From: Aureliella helgolandensis
Lineage (GTDB): Bacteria; Planctomycetota; Planctomycetia; Pirellulales; Pirellulaceae
NCBI RefSeq assembly: GCF_007752135.1
Contig: NZ_CP036298.1
Location: forward strand, 7,866,501 to 7,930,500
Direction: 5' to 3'
DNA: 64,000 bases
A program made the translations under genes and the position numbers. The notes beneath the pieces were generated by a model. The model saw only the letters and a program-made list of their open reading frames with translations, was not told where the DNA came from and searched no databases. Position 1 is the stretch's first letter. Each line of letters opens with the position of its first letter. This document shows positions 1 to 9,236 of this stretch, piece after piece.

Positions 1-227
1 GCAGGCTCGCAGAAAAACAGATAGGCTTGTATGCCGATCAATACGATGGCGCCCGACCAACGCCAGAATGTAAGGGCCAGCAAGCCGAAAAAGACCGCCT
101 TGAAGAGAAATGCTGCCTCTTCGAAGGCGAATAGCTGCGAGGCGAGGAGCATACCAATAGCAAACGTAGCAATGGCGTACATCGAGAGCATCCAACGACT
201 GGGGTCAGCGAGTCTGCTCGTACTCAT
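1..227 (-). CDS. Partial membrane protein at the left edge (3' end outside the window)
   Basis: An open frame begins with ATG at 227 and runs off the left edge without a stop, giving 75 visible residues. The ATG overlaps the TGA stop of the upstream DUF58 gene as ATGA (224-227), which strongly supports translational coupling. The visible part holds about three hydrophobic segments (near residues 14-36, 40-54 and 58-72) and no signal-peptide cleavage site, so it should be an inner-membrane protein. I do not recognise the family. Its place as last visible gene of a MoxR/DUF58/DUF4129 operon suggests a membrane partner of that system. The full length is unknown. Confidence 0.75.
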   Translation of the reverse strand, partial: MSTSRLADPSRWMLSMYAIATFAIGMLLASQLFAFEEAAFLFKAVFFGLLALTFWRWSGAIVLIGIQAYLFFCEP

Positions 228-1933
228 CGTGTACTCCTTGCCAAGGTACGGCCACTGCCCACCAATTCAGCTTCGGACAGCACAAGTGCTATGGCCTGAC
301 GATCTCCAGCAAAGGCCACCCGAGCCCCCGACTTGCGCAACATGCGTTTGAGCGGTTGGATCTGCCGGAGCACACGCAACTCGGCCGCGTGGCTCAACAC
401 CTGCAATTCCCTCTCCAGTGGCGTAAGTTGAGAGGAAGAATCCCCGTCTGTCGATTGGAAAGCGTGCGTTGTTGGGGTTGGGCAAATACAAACAACACGG
501 TGATGCCGTGCTACAGCCACTCGCACCGCTGCCAGAAGAGGGTCCAGGTCGCTATCGGCATCCAGCAGGTCCAGCATCAAGACAAAGACCTCGTTGTCGC
601 GTGCCAGAGATACCGATTTGAGCACCTCGCGAGCGAACATAGGGATGCGATCTGGCGTTCGCGGCGAGGATTCGGGCAGGGTTGAACCGTTATCATCCCA
701 TCCACTTTCACGCAAAAGACGCTGGATGGCCACCGCCATGCTGTGGTCATCGAAAGCGAGTTGTGCAGTTTGCGTGGAGCTCAGCTGTTGAACAACTCCC
801 AGCAAAGCCGCAATCTGCTGCCTATGGCGCCAATTCTTTCGCCAAGGAGGCAGTGGCCAGAAGGTCCACGGCAGACGATTGACCTTGCTCTCCATCAACT
901 CAGGATAGCGACGCTGGCAAACGGCCAAGGCGCTGTGTAGGAGAGATCGAGTGTAAGCGGGCGGTGGCAGTTCTGCGTCTGCGGTAAACTCGGCCAAGGC
1001 TTCGAGCAACTGGAAGAATGCGCGCTCTCCCCCACTGGGCCGGCGGCGTTTCACCCCTCCCTGGTCCATCAATGCATACCCTACCAAATCGCCAGCGGAA
1101 ATCGCGGACCGCCCCACGCTGGCAGCCACATAGTTGAGCTGGTCCAGCATGCGCAGCCCCCAACCTCCCATTCGATTCGATGCGTAGCCATCGACCAAAA
1201 GGGTCAGTCGCACGGGAACTTCCGATTCATACTGGCGGGTCATCAAGCGATCGCGACGCGCCGAAACCTTCCAAGCAATTGACTTGGGAGGATCCCCAGA
1301 CTGATACTCTCGGAGCTCGAGTAGCTCGGAGCCCAAGCCGGCGCGTTGCAAGCGGTGGATACCATGCTGAGGGATCGAATTCAAGCGCTTCACATTGGGG
1401 TGCGAATCCACTGTAGTCGCAAAACTTGGGAGCGACCGCAGATGCAACTCTTCGTCATGAAAGCGTTCCGCGATAAACAATCCCTGTGGATCTTGAAATT
1501 GGAACTGAGTTCCAGGGAAAATGACACTGCCGGCGGAGTTGATCAGCACTTGGTAGATCAAGCATTGAGAGGAGGCCAGCCAATCGACGGAAGCAAAACT
1601 CTCGCCACTCAATTGTGTTACCGATTCGGGCACCCAGTCGCGAACCACCACAGGCGCTCCAAATCGAATGCGTGGCAGTTCCACCCGCAATTCAACCTCG
1701 ATGCGTCGGTCCGCCCACAGGACGCATTGCTGTGCGGGCCGCCCGTGGATATACCGCGTGCAGCGAATATGAGTCCACTGCCACTGCGTTTGGATCCGAA
1801 ACCAGCACCAGCTAAAAAACAACCACACCAGGATGCTCAGCGAAAGGATGGCCAGCGTATCTTGACTGCGCAGGACTCCCGCCAGCCCTCCCAGCACGCC
1901 CACCAATATCAGAATTCGACAACGATTCGTCAT
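224..1933 (-). CDS. DUF58 domain membrane protein
   Basis: A 569-residue protein with two N-terminal membrane segments (about residues 5-20 and 27-43), then a soluble region holding the DUF58 signature: residues 206-240 read LREYQSGD, then SIAWKVSARRD and a RQYESE stretch. The C-terminal half resembles the von Willebrand A-like fold that usually follows DUF58, with 'LTLLVDGYAS' near residue 243. It starts with ATG 17 bases after the MoxR stop and overlaps the next gene by ATGA, so it is co-transcribed. DUF58 proteins are typical partners of MoxR ATPases in bacterial envelope or metal-insertion chaperone systems; the substrate is unknown. Confidence 0.88.
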   Translation of the reverse strand: MTNRCRILILVGVLGGLAGVLRSQDTLAILSLSILVWLFFSWCWFRIQTQWQWTHIRCTRYIHGRPAQQCVLWADRRIEVELRVELPRIRFGAPVVVRDWVPESVTQLSGESFASVDWLASSQCLIYQVLINSAGSVIFPGTQFQFQDPQGLFIAERFHDEELHLRSLPSFATTVDSHPNVKRLNSIPQHGIHRLQRAGLGSELLELREYQSGDPPKSIAWKVSARRDRLMTRQYESEVPVRLTLLVDGYASNRMGGWGLRMLDQLNYVAASVGRSAISAGDLVGYALMDQGGVKRRRPSGGERAFFQLLEALAEFTADAELPPPAYTRSLLHSALAVCQRRYPELMESKVNRLPWTFWPLPPWRKNWRHRQQIAALLGVVQQLSSTQTAQLAFDDHSMAVAIQRLLRESGWDDNGSTLPESSPRTPDRIPMFAREVLKSVSLARDNEVFVLMLDLLDADSDLDPLLAAVRVAVARHHRVVCICPTPTTHAFQSTDGDSSSQLTPLERELQVLSHAAELRVLRQIQPLKRMLRKSGARVAFAGDRQAIALVLSEAELVGSGRTLARSTR

Positions 1934-1950
1934 GAAGAGGAGAATTGGGG

Positions 1951-2922
1951 TTAACGGTTGGAGGGGCTTGATTCGGTAAGCACAGGGACGGATGCGATGA
2001 CCTCTTGAATCACCTCCTGAGCACTGCGCCCGTCCATCTCAGCTTCGGGACGCATGATAATGCGGTGCCCCAGGACGGGCAGGCAGACGTTTTGCACGTC
2101 CTCATGCGTCAAATAGTCACGACCGGCCATGAGAGCCTGCACTCGGGAGGAACGCATTAGATTGATCGCCGCTCGCGGACTCCCCCCAAGAATCAAATCG
2201 GGATGCTGGCGCGTCTGGCGTATCAGGTCGATAATGTAGCCCTGCAGCTCACTGGTGGAATAGACGTTGTCGACCCGCCGCTGAATCTCCAGCACTTCCT
2301 CTGTACTCGTCACCGGGGCCGGAGTGGGAATCGGCCGACTATGCAAGCTCAACATATTGACTTCGTCCCCGCGATCCGGGTACCCAACTTCGATGCGGAA
2401 CAAAAAGCGATCCAACTGCGCTTCCGGCAAGCGGTAGACCCCTTCCTGTTCGATTGGGTTCTGGGTAGCCAACACCATAAACGGCTCGGGAAGTGGAAGC
2501 GTCTTGCCTTCAATCGTTACCTGTCGTTCTTGCATTGCTTCCAGCAGCGCCGATTGGGTTCTGGCAGGGGCTCGATTGAGTTCATCAGCAAGCAACAATT
2601 GGCAGAAAATCGGTCCTTTGCGGAGTACAAAATCACTAGTTTGGCGATCGAGGACTTGCGTTCCCGTCACATCCGAGGGAAGCAAGTCAGGGGTGAACTG
2701 CACCCGTTCATAGGCGATTCCCAATACGGCGGAAAAGGTCCTGCATAGGGTCGTCTTGGCGGTGCCTGGCACCCCTTCCAGCAATACGTGCCCACCGGCT
2801 AAGAGAGAAATGAGGAGTTGCTGGACAACGTCATCCATCCCAACCACGACCGTCCTCACGGCTGAAAGCGTACGCTGCCTGAGTTCACGGACCTGTTGGG
2901 CGAGTTCAAGGGTGTCGGACAC
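1951..2922 (-). CDS. MoxR-family AAA+ ATPase
   Basis: AAA+ ATPase of the MoxR family, about 323 residues from the GTG at 2922. Visible motifs are Walker A GVPGTAKT (about residues 50-57), Walker B LLLADELN (110-117), sensor 1 ATQNP (153-157), the DRFLFR arginine-finger region, and a sensor 2-like GGSPRA near the C-terminus. The frame stays open upstream to a TTG at 2991, but the added 23 residues are His-rich and unlike MoxR N-termini, so GTG 2922 is preferred; the TTG start, five bases after the previous stop, remains possible. MoxR proteins act as ATP-driven chaperones for VWA/DUF58 partners, and the DUF58 gene follows directly. Confidence 0.9.
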   Translation of the reverse strand: MSDTLELAQQVRELRQRTLSAVRTVVVGMDDVVQQLLISLLAGGHVLLEGVPGTAKTTLCRTFSAVLGIAYERVQFTPDLLPSDVTGTQVLDRQTSDFVLRKGPIFCQLLLADELNRAPARTQSALLEAMQERQVTIEGKTLPLPEPFMVLATQNPIEQEGVYRLPEAQLDRFLFRIEVGYPDRGDEVNMLSLHSRPIPTPAPVTSTEEVLEIQRRVDNVYSTSELQGYIIDLIRQTRQHPDLILGGSPRAAINLMRSSRVQALMAGRDYLTHEDVQNVCLPVLGHRIIMRPEAEMDGRSAQEVIQEVIASVPVLTESSPSNR

Positions 2923-2996
2923 TGGGATGATAACTTCGTGGAAGTGGATTGGGATATGAAAATGACTCGGCAGGCAGTCTCGACGCTCCAATCGCG

Positions 2997-4406
2997 TTAA
3001 ACCTGCCGTCGCGGAATTAGGACTTGTCGCAATCGCTCAACCGCTGAGTTGAATTCCAACAAACGCTGCCGTGGCCAGGGACTGTTCGATGGCTGGCAGG
3101 CTACATCGAGTATAGAGGCCAGTTGGAATTGCCGCGACTCGTCATGCGACGGCGACTCCTGATCGATGGCAACCACCCGAGCCCGCCAAATCTCAGGATT
3201 GGCTGAGTTCGTAAGATCGGTCAAAAATTGTGAGGCTAAAACTTGAGCTGCCTGACTGCGTTGCACGGCTCTCGGTATGGCACGGCTCGATGCCATCTGC
3301 GCCAAATCGAGATTCGACATTTTGCGGCGATTCTTCCAAGGTGTCGTAAACCTCTTCGACTTGCCCGATACCAGAAAAACGGCAATCAGGAATAGCAGGG
3401 CGGCCAACCCCAGCAGCAGGACCCGGTAATAGCTGCGAGAGGAGAGGCGTCTCGGCCGATCGGCGACAAACTCGTTGAGCAAATCGGAATCCTCAACTTT
3501 GGAGATCACCGTGTTGGCAACTCGCAGCATTTGCTCAAGTTCAAGTTCCGGGAGGGGGACCGGTGGCAGCTCTTCGGGAGGCAACAGTTCAGGCAGCTTT
3601 TCGCGAAAGCTGGCTAGTGGTTGGCCATCCTTCAAAAAGCAGAGTTGGCGGCGTTTGCCTGAATTGAGGAACTTCGCAACGTTGATCGCCAGAATTGCGT
3701 TGTCTCCATGCCATAGCATCCCATTGGTGAACAGGCTGTGATCTGCGGCCAACACCATGCGTCCCCCTGACGAGGATTTCAAGTCAAGCGATGCTAAGAC
3801 CGGCCGTCGACTAGCTGCCTCAGGGGTGACGCTGGACGGAAGCGTGGCCACATGCTGCCAGACTCCCCAGCGGCGGTCGAGACGGTTGAGCCAACCACTG
3901 CGATTGAGGACAATCTCCCCCACCCCCTCGGTGAGCGGACTGTCCTGGGCCAACGCATCGAGCTTGAGACAATCCTGATGCCCCTGCACCATATATTTCT
4001 TCTGCGACGTCTTCACTGGACCGCCGCCAATATGCCAGTAGGATGAAATCCAGACGCTATTGTCCGTAGCGAACAACAGCGCGCCTCCATGCTCGACGAA
4101 GCGATGCAGGCTAGGTGCCAAGTCCTCCAGGACGTCAGGGTTTCCGAGCACCACGAGAACCGATTGGGTTGGATCCGAGAGAATCGGATCGACAGAATCC
4201 GAGACGTTCAATCCCGTTTGCTCCAACAACATCTCAAACAAATCAAAACGGAATTGCCAATCGACTGGCACCGATGTCGCTTGGGCGGCCCCTGGTGCCT
4301 GCGCCACCTCCTGCCCGAGACCATCCGCCGGAAGGCCCCCCCCAATCAACGCGAGCAAGAGACATCCTGCGCGAAGCCACATTTGCTTGCTGTCCGATGA
4401 AGTCAT
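2997..4406 (-). CDS. DUF4350-like membrane-anchored protein
   Basis: A 469-residue exported protein. ATG 4406 overlaps the stop of the upstream gene as ATGA (4403-4406), so this start is preferred over the GTG at 4415. The N-terminus has a Sec signal ('LRAGCLLLALIGGG'), followed by a region with a ThuA/DUF4350-like 'FVEHGGALLFATD' motif. A membrane segment lies near residues 325-347 ('VLLLGLAALLFLIAVFLVS'), then a cytoplasmic tail. DUF4350 proteins are regular members of MoxR/DUF58/DUF4129 operons, which fits this context. The biochemical role is unknown, and the family call rests on context and the short motif. Confidence 0.65.
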   Translation of the reverse strand: MTSSDSKQMWLRAGCLLLALIGGGLPADGLGQEVAQAPGAAQATSVPVDWQFRFDLFEMLLEQTGLNVSDSVDPILSDPTQSVLVVLGNPDVLEDLAPSLHRFVEHGGALLFATDNSVWISSYWHIGGGPVKTSQKKYMVQGHQDCLKLDALAQDSPLTEGVGEIVLNRSGWLNRLDRRWGVWQHVATLPSSVTPEAASRRPVLASLDLKSSSGGRMVLAADHSLFTNGMLWHGDNAILAINVAKFLNSGKRRQLCFLKDGQPLASFREKLPELLPPEELPPVPLPELELEQMLRVANTVISKVEDSDLLNEFVADRPRRLSSRSYYRVLLLGLAALLFLIAVFLVSGKSKRFTTPWKNRRKMSNLDLAQMASSRAIPRAVQRSQAAQVLASQFLTDLTNSANPEIWRARVVAIDQESPSHDESRQFQLASILDVACQPSNSPWPRQRLLEFNSAVERLRQVLIPRRQV

Positions 4407-6721
4407 GCGAGACACTGTTCCACGGCGCGCCGCGCTTGAGTCAACTGCTCCGCTGCTAGCGGTTGATCCAAAGGACGATAGCGTGCTTGCTCATACAATC
4501 TCGCCAAGGTATCCAACGCCGCATCGGTACCCGGGCGTGATGCCAATATCGCATCAGCCGCTCGGCGATGTGTCCACCAACGCTCCGCCGGCGACGTGGA
4601 GCGCTGGGCAAGTGCGTGAAATACACGAATGATGTCCGCTTGTGTTTGAATTTCGTAGTGATGCATTGCGGGTGCCAAATTCGATGCACCCGGAGTCATT
4701 GCAGCGGCCCGGCGCAGGTACCAGATCAAGACAACCAATCCAATGAGCATCAATAGGAGGAGCAAGTCCATACGGAGTCCTGAATTAACGGAAGGCCCCA
4801 TGCCGACACTCCCCTGCCCTGCCCCACTCGGACTTGGCGCCGCCGGAGCGGCCGCCAGACTCTTAAGGAACTCCGAAGCCGACTGGGCAAATTTGCGGAC
4901 CGACGATACGGACGTTTTAGCACTTGAACTTCCGCTAGCGGAACCGATGCCGGCCGTCGTCGAGCTTGTGCTAGGACTGTCACTACCCCCAATCGGTCCA
5001 TCTCCCCCCTCTTTCGTCCCACCGGTTCTCGCGTGCTCTGCTGCATTCAAACTAGATGCAGCGTTGGTCGCGCGCGGGACAGCCGAAGGCGTCCGTTTGG
5101 GTTTCAAATCTTTTGCCATGTCCATGACATCATCCCGTACGCCATCCAGGGCTTGCATCAAACTAGCTTCAAATCCAGAAAATGCCCCATCACTGGTGCC
5201 GGTGGAATCTCGGCCGCCAGACTTACCCCGCTGGGATTCGCTCTGCGCCTGACTGAGCAGGTCACGAAACGTTTTTCGGAAACCATCACGATCCAACTTG
5301 CGATTGATTCCCTCAGGCGCTAAAGCACGAATCGCGTCTTTCACCTCCTGCTGGCTCATCCCCTTCCCCGCACCTGCCAGCGCCTCCGAAAGTCCCCCTA
5401 TTCCCGCCGCTTCTAAGAGACTACTCAGCGGAGGTAGTTGCGATGCATCCTGCTGGACACCTTGGAGAAACTCGGGGACCGACGGGAGACCAGCCGGCTC
5501 GCGAACGGTCGAGGTTGAGCCTTGAGGTGCAAGGTTCTTCAACCAGCCTAAAATTTGTTCGCGCCCAGCCCCTGGAGCAGCGGCGCTGCCAGTAGCAACC
5601 GGCTCAGCAGACGCTGCAGAATTGGCAGCAGGCGAAGAAAGGCCCGACTGTGGAACCTCGGCATTCGCACTCTCCGGGCTGCCAGACGGGTACCGTTCCG
5701 GCCGTAATTCCCGCGCGTCGCCCGGCTCCGCTGGAGATCTAAGGGGACTCAATCCCGAGGGGCGAGTATTTGCCGTGGAATCATCAGCCGCAGGAGCGAG
5801 AGAGGTCGCAGCCAGCTGCTGCTTCGCGCGCTGGAGCCTCCTCGAATACAGATCTCCAAGCCCCAGACTCGATGCATTGGGGTTCGAGCCCCCCACACTC
5901 TCAGCGTTCGAACGCGGTGCCGTTTGATTCGGCGCAGTTGGATTCGGCGCAGTTGGGTTCGGTATGGTTGGATTGGAACGAAGCGAGTCACTTCCACCCG
6001 AGTCACTACTGGGCGATTTACTATCGGGCAATTGCCCGGCGGGGGAGCTGCCTACCGGCGGAATGCGGTTGGACTCCGCGGCTGAACGCGGCGCTCCGCT
6101 GCCGTCAACCGAGCCGGGGAGCTGGGGGCTGGAGAGTTGCGGGCCGTCGTCCCCACCAGCACCCGGCTGAAAGGGCAGGCGTCGATCGCGTTGATAGCGT
6201 TCGAGCAATTCCTGCAGTTTGCTCGTCGACTGCGGTTGCTGAAGAGCCTTGGCAGCCTCCTGAGCGGCGGCTGGAGGCAAGCCTGGGGGCAGCTCACCGG
6301 CGGCTAGCGATTTCGCCCAGGAGTTCAACTCAGCCTGCTGATCCACTCCGCTCGAACCAATTGGGGGAGCGTGTTTCATCAATTCCTGTAAAGCGGCGAG
6401 CTGCTCGTGATTCAAATCTTTTAAGAGCGGGGCCAATGCTTCTAGTGGCGAGGTGGGCTGATCGGCCTTGGAGCGAGCCTGAGCCTCGTGCTGGGTGACC
6501 AAGGCGCTCAAATGCTGCATCATCCTAAACTGGAGAATAGCATCATTGGTCGCTCCAGCTGGCAACTCCAAGCTTCGCTGCGCCAGCTCCGCAGCAGGCC
6601 GTCCTCCGCTCGCATCTTGGGCAACGGCACACTGTCGCGGCAGCAGCAGCCCTAGCATTAGGCTGACCATGAGTGCAATCAGACCGTTTTTCCAATGAGC
6701 CATTATTTTCCGCAAAACCAT
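4403..6721 (-). CDS. Large low-complexity membrane protein with DUF4129-like C-terminus
   Basis: About 772 residues from ATG 6721; an internal ATG at 6703 (MAHWKNGLIALMVS) gives an equally good Sec signal. A very long Ser/Pro/Ala/Gly-rich region fills most of the protein, including a short tandem repeat of the type NPTAPNPTAP encoded by 15-base units near 5929-5970. A single membrane segment lies near residues 649-672 ('LLLLLMLIGLVVLIWYL'). The last 90 residues carry a DUF4129-like pattern (LARLYEQARYRP, then LTQARRAVEQ). First gene of the MoxR operon. The long periplasmic disordered part is unusual; DUF4129 proteins are generally shorter. Function unknown. Confidence 0.7.
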   Translation of the reverse strand: MVLRKIMAHWKNGLIALMVSLMLGLLLPRQCAVAQDASGGRPAAELAQRSLELPAGATNDAILQFRMMQHLSALVTQHEAQARSKADQPTSPLEALAPLLKDLNHEQLAALQELMKHAPPIGSSGVDQQAELNSWAKSLAAGELPPGLPPAAAQEAAKALQQPQSTSKLQELLERYQRDRRLPFQPGAGGDDGPQLSSPQLPGSVDGSGAPRSAAESNRIPPVGSSPAGQLPDSKSPSSDSGGSDSLRSNPTIPNPTAPNPTAPNQTAPRSNAESVGGSNPNASSLGLGDLYSRRLQRAKQQLAATSLAPAADDSTANTRPSGLSPLRSPAEPGDARELRPERYPSGSPESANAEVPQSGLSSPAANSAASAEPVATGSAAAPGAGREQILGWLKNLAPQGSTSTVREPAGLPSVPEFLQGVQQDASQLPPLSSLLEAAGIGGLSEALAGAGKGMSQQEVKDAIRALAPEGINRKLDRDGFRKTFRDLLSQAQSESQRGKSGGRDSTGTSDGAFSGFEASLMQALDGVRDDVMDMAKDLKPKRTPSAVPRATNAASSLNAAEHARTGGTKEGGDGPIGGSDSPSTSSTTAGIGSASGSSSAKTSVSSVRKFAQSASEFLKSLAAAPAAPSPSGAGQGSVGMGPSVNSGLRMDLLLLLMLIGLVVLIWYLRRAAAMTPGASNLAPAMHHYEIQTQADIIRVFHALAQRSTSPAERWWTHRRAADAILASRPGTDAALDTLARLYEQARYRPLDQPLAAEQLTQARRAVEQCLA

Positions 6722-7123
6722 TTCCCACAATGCAGATCAAGGTAGAGACGAGAACCGTATTTATCGTATGGGCAATTCTGCTGCGCACACGAACCCGAAG
6801 TAGGGAATTCGCTTCGGATTCAAGCGAATCCCCTAAGCTGGAGCGTGGCAACCCCAAGCCAGATGCTTGCAGAATGCGTATAGTTTACGCAACTAGTAGG
6901 CAGCAGGTGCACCCGAGATTGCCCGAAATGGAAAATCCCCGGTCTTTCCATGGAGTGCTGCGAGCGGATACCGCCATCCCTGGCACCTAACGCCGAGAAG
7001 CAGATTTGCTGGGAAAGGGATGAAATCCGGCCGCTAACGATCACCACAGACTTCCCTCCGCCTCCTGCAATTTGCTCCTTCAGTAGATCATCGAACAACT
7101 GACGAAACGATTGAAAATTCTCA
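6722..7123. other. Divergent intergenic region
   Basis: About 400 bases separate the minus-strand MoxR operon from the plus-strand ABC exporter, so it should hold both promoters. I saw no convincing -35/-10 pair, RNA gene or strong hairpin. Short overlapping open frames on both strands here have no ribosome binding site and no recognisable motif, and are not called. Confidence 0.5.
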
Positions 7124-9046
7124 ATGTCGAATCCGAGTAGTAAAACTCGCTATCAGAGCTATCTCCAAGAAGTGTCCGCGCGCCGTCAGGAAAAAAGCGG
7201 TTCTGCCGATGGCAATTCTGCAGAACAGAAAACCCGCCAGCGAACTTTCTGGCAATTGCTATCCGCCTTTTGGATGCAGCTGGCCGAGCATCGCCCCAAA
7301 GTTCTGTTCGCGTTGTTCACATTAACCATCTCGACACTGCTCAGCCTGATTCCGCCCGCGGGAACCAAGTTTGCCATCGACTATGTCATGACCGAGCCGC
7401 CGCAGCCCATGCCCCCTTGGCTGTCGGCCTGGCTACCTAGCGATTTGTCGCGGATGGGGCTGCTGTGGATCATCGCCATCGCCGTTTGTGGTGTGACGTT
7501 GGTGCGCACGGTCGTGCACCTGGCGGGACGCTGGTATGCGACCAAAGCGGTGAACATGGTCCAAGCAGACATTCGTCGCCGAGTTTTTGAACATTCGATG
7601 CGTCTCCCCCTACATCGCATCCAGGAACTCAAGAGCGGAGGTGCTACGAGCTTGATTCGCGAGGATGCAGGAGGAATCGCCGACCTGATCTTCCACATGC
7701 TTTACAACCCGTGGCAAGCGATCATCCAATTGGTCGGTAGCCTTACCATCCTAGTTTTGGTCGACTGGCGACTGATGCTGGGAGGGCTATTGCTACTGCC
7801 CGTTGTGTGGCTCACCCACCGGACTTGGATTCACCGCGTGCGTCCTCTGTACAAAGACATCCGCTCGCGTCGCCAGAAGATCGATGCCACCACCACCGAA
7901 ACGTTTGGTGGCATCCGTATCGTCCGCACCTTTGCTAGAAACAAGAGTGAGTCGAGTCGATTTACGCGCAGCACGCACTTGCTGGCTCGCCAACAATTGA
8001 TGGTCTGGTGGTCCACCCGAATCATCGAAGTCGTCTGGGAAGTTCTCATCCCGCTCGCTTCGACTGGTTTGCTGCTATATGGAGGTTGGCAGATCCTGAA
8101 CCACTCAATGACGCTCGGAGATCTAATGATGTTCCTGGTCTATTTGACGATGCTGCTCGGACCGATCGCTTCTATCGCCTCCAGCGCCATGTCCTTCCAA
8201 AACAACCTCGCCGGACTCGATCGCGTCCTTGATCTGATGGATGAAGCCAACGAGCCGTCCGGCAATCCAGGTGCGATCACCCTAGCGCGCCAACAGGTTT
8301 CGGGCGAATTGGTTTTTAACCAAGTATCGTTCCGCTACCCCGCAGCCGAACAAAACGTCCTCCACGATGTAAGCTTCACCGCGCCGGCGGGCGCGACCGT
8401 AGCTCTAGTCGGCCGTAGTGGCGCTGGAAAAACAACACTATGCAACCTCGTCGCCCGCTTCTACCAGCCTTCCGGCGGCAGCATTGAACTGGATGGACGC
8501 GATGTGCGCGATATCCATCTCGATTCCTACCGAAAACTACTCGGCGTCGTCGAGCAAGACGTTTTCCTGTTTGACGGTACGGTGCTTGATAATATTGCCT
8601 ACGGTCGCCGAGGAGCCACTGAGGCGGAGATTGTCGAAGCCTCCGTGGCCGCGGCTGCTTTCGAGTTTATTGAAGCGTTGCCCGAAGGATTCAACACCTG
8701 GATCGGTGAACGCGGAGTAAAGCTGAGTGGTGGGCAACGCCAGCGTTTAGCCATCGCACGCGCGCTATTGGCCGACCCTCGTATTTTGATTTTGGATGAA
8801 GCGACCAGCAATCTGGATAGTGAGAGTGAACGTCTCATCCAAAATAGCCTCAAGCGACTCCTGCATGGCCGGACCGCTTTCGTTATCGCGCATCGCTTGA
8901 GCACCATCATGCATGCGGACCTCATCCTCGTATTGGATGAGGGGCGAATTGCTGAACAAGGAACGCACGCGGAGCTGCTAGAGCAAGGCGGCCTCTACCA
9001 ACGCATGGTTGTCTTGCAAACCGAATCCGTCCCCTTAGCGCAATAG
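7124..9046 (+). CDS. ABC exporter, fused membrane and ATPase domains (MsbA-like)
   Basis: A 640-residue half-transporter with an N-terminal membrane domain (about residues 50-370, hydrophobic helices and the 'RIVRTFARNKSE' coupling region) and a C-terminal ATPase domain. Walker A GRSGAGKTT lies near residue 430, the Q-loop near 'VVEQDVFLFDG', the signature LSGGQRQR near 532, Walker B ILILDEATSNLDSE near 553, and the switch histidine in IAHRLST near 588. This is the complete set of a type IV (MsbA/lipid-A exporter-like) homodimeric exporter. Substrate cannot be told from sequence; lipid or drug export is possible. It starts at ATG 7124 and appears monocistronic. Confidence 0.93.
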   Translation: MSNPSSKTRYQSYLQEVSARRQEKSGSADGNSAEQKTRQRTFWQLLSAFWMQLAEHRPKVLFALFTLTISTLLSLIPPAGTKFAIDYVMTEPPQPMPPWLSAWLPSDLSRMGLLWIIAIAVCGVTLVRTVVHLAGRWYATKAVNMVQADIRRRVFEHSMRLPLHRIQELKSGGATSLIREDAGGIADLIFHMLYNPWQAIIQLVGSLTILVLVDWRLMLGGLLLLPVVWLTHRTWIHRVRPLYKDIRSRRQKIDATTTETFGGIRIVRTFARNKSESSRFTRSTHLLARQQLMVWWSTRIIEVVWEVLIPLASTGLLLYGGWQILNHSMTLGDLMMFLVYLTMLLGPIASIASSAMSFQNNLAGLDRVLDLMDEANEPSGNPGAITLARQQVSGELVFNQVSFRYPAAEQNVLHDVSFTAPAGATVALVGRSGAGKTTLCNLVARFYQPSGGSIELDGRDVRDIHLDSYRKLLGVVEQDVFLFDGTVLDNIAYGRRGATEAEIVEASVAAAAFEFIEALPEGFNTWIGERGVKLSGGQRQRLAIARALLADPRILILDEATSNLDSESERLIQNSLKRLLHGRTAFVIAHRLSTIMHADLILVLDEGRIAEQGTHAELLEQGGLYQRMVVLQTESVPLAQ

Positions 9047-9236
9047 CAGAACATTCCGCTGGCGGGGCCAAGATCACACGCCCCCTGCGGCAGAACCGAT
9101 CCCCGCCCCCTCAACCTGCCACAGATCCGCGAAAACTCTACAACCAGCCCTAACAATCCTTTATGCTGGTATCAAACCGTTGCCACCGCGCAGCGGGTGG
9201 TAGATCTAAAGTCTGATGGTCTGAAGGGGCGATTCG

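Noticed and set aside
5770-6498. 242-codon plus-strand frame opposite the DUF4129-like gene
   Set aside because: Antisense shadow of a Ser/Pro/Ala-rich coding sequence, which commonly produces long open frames on the other strand.
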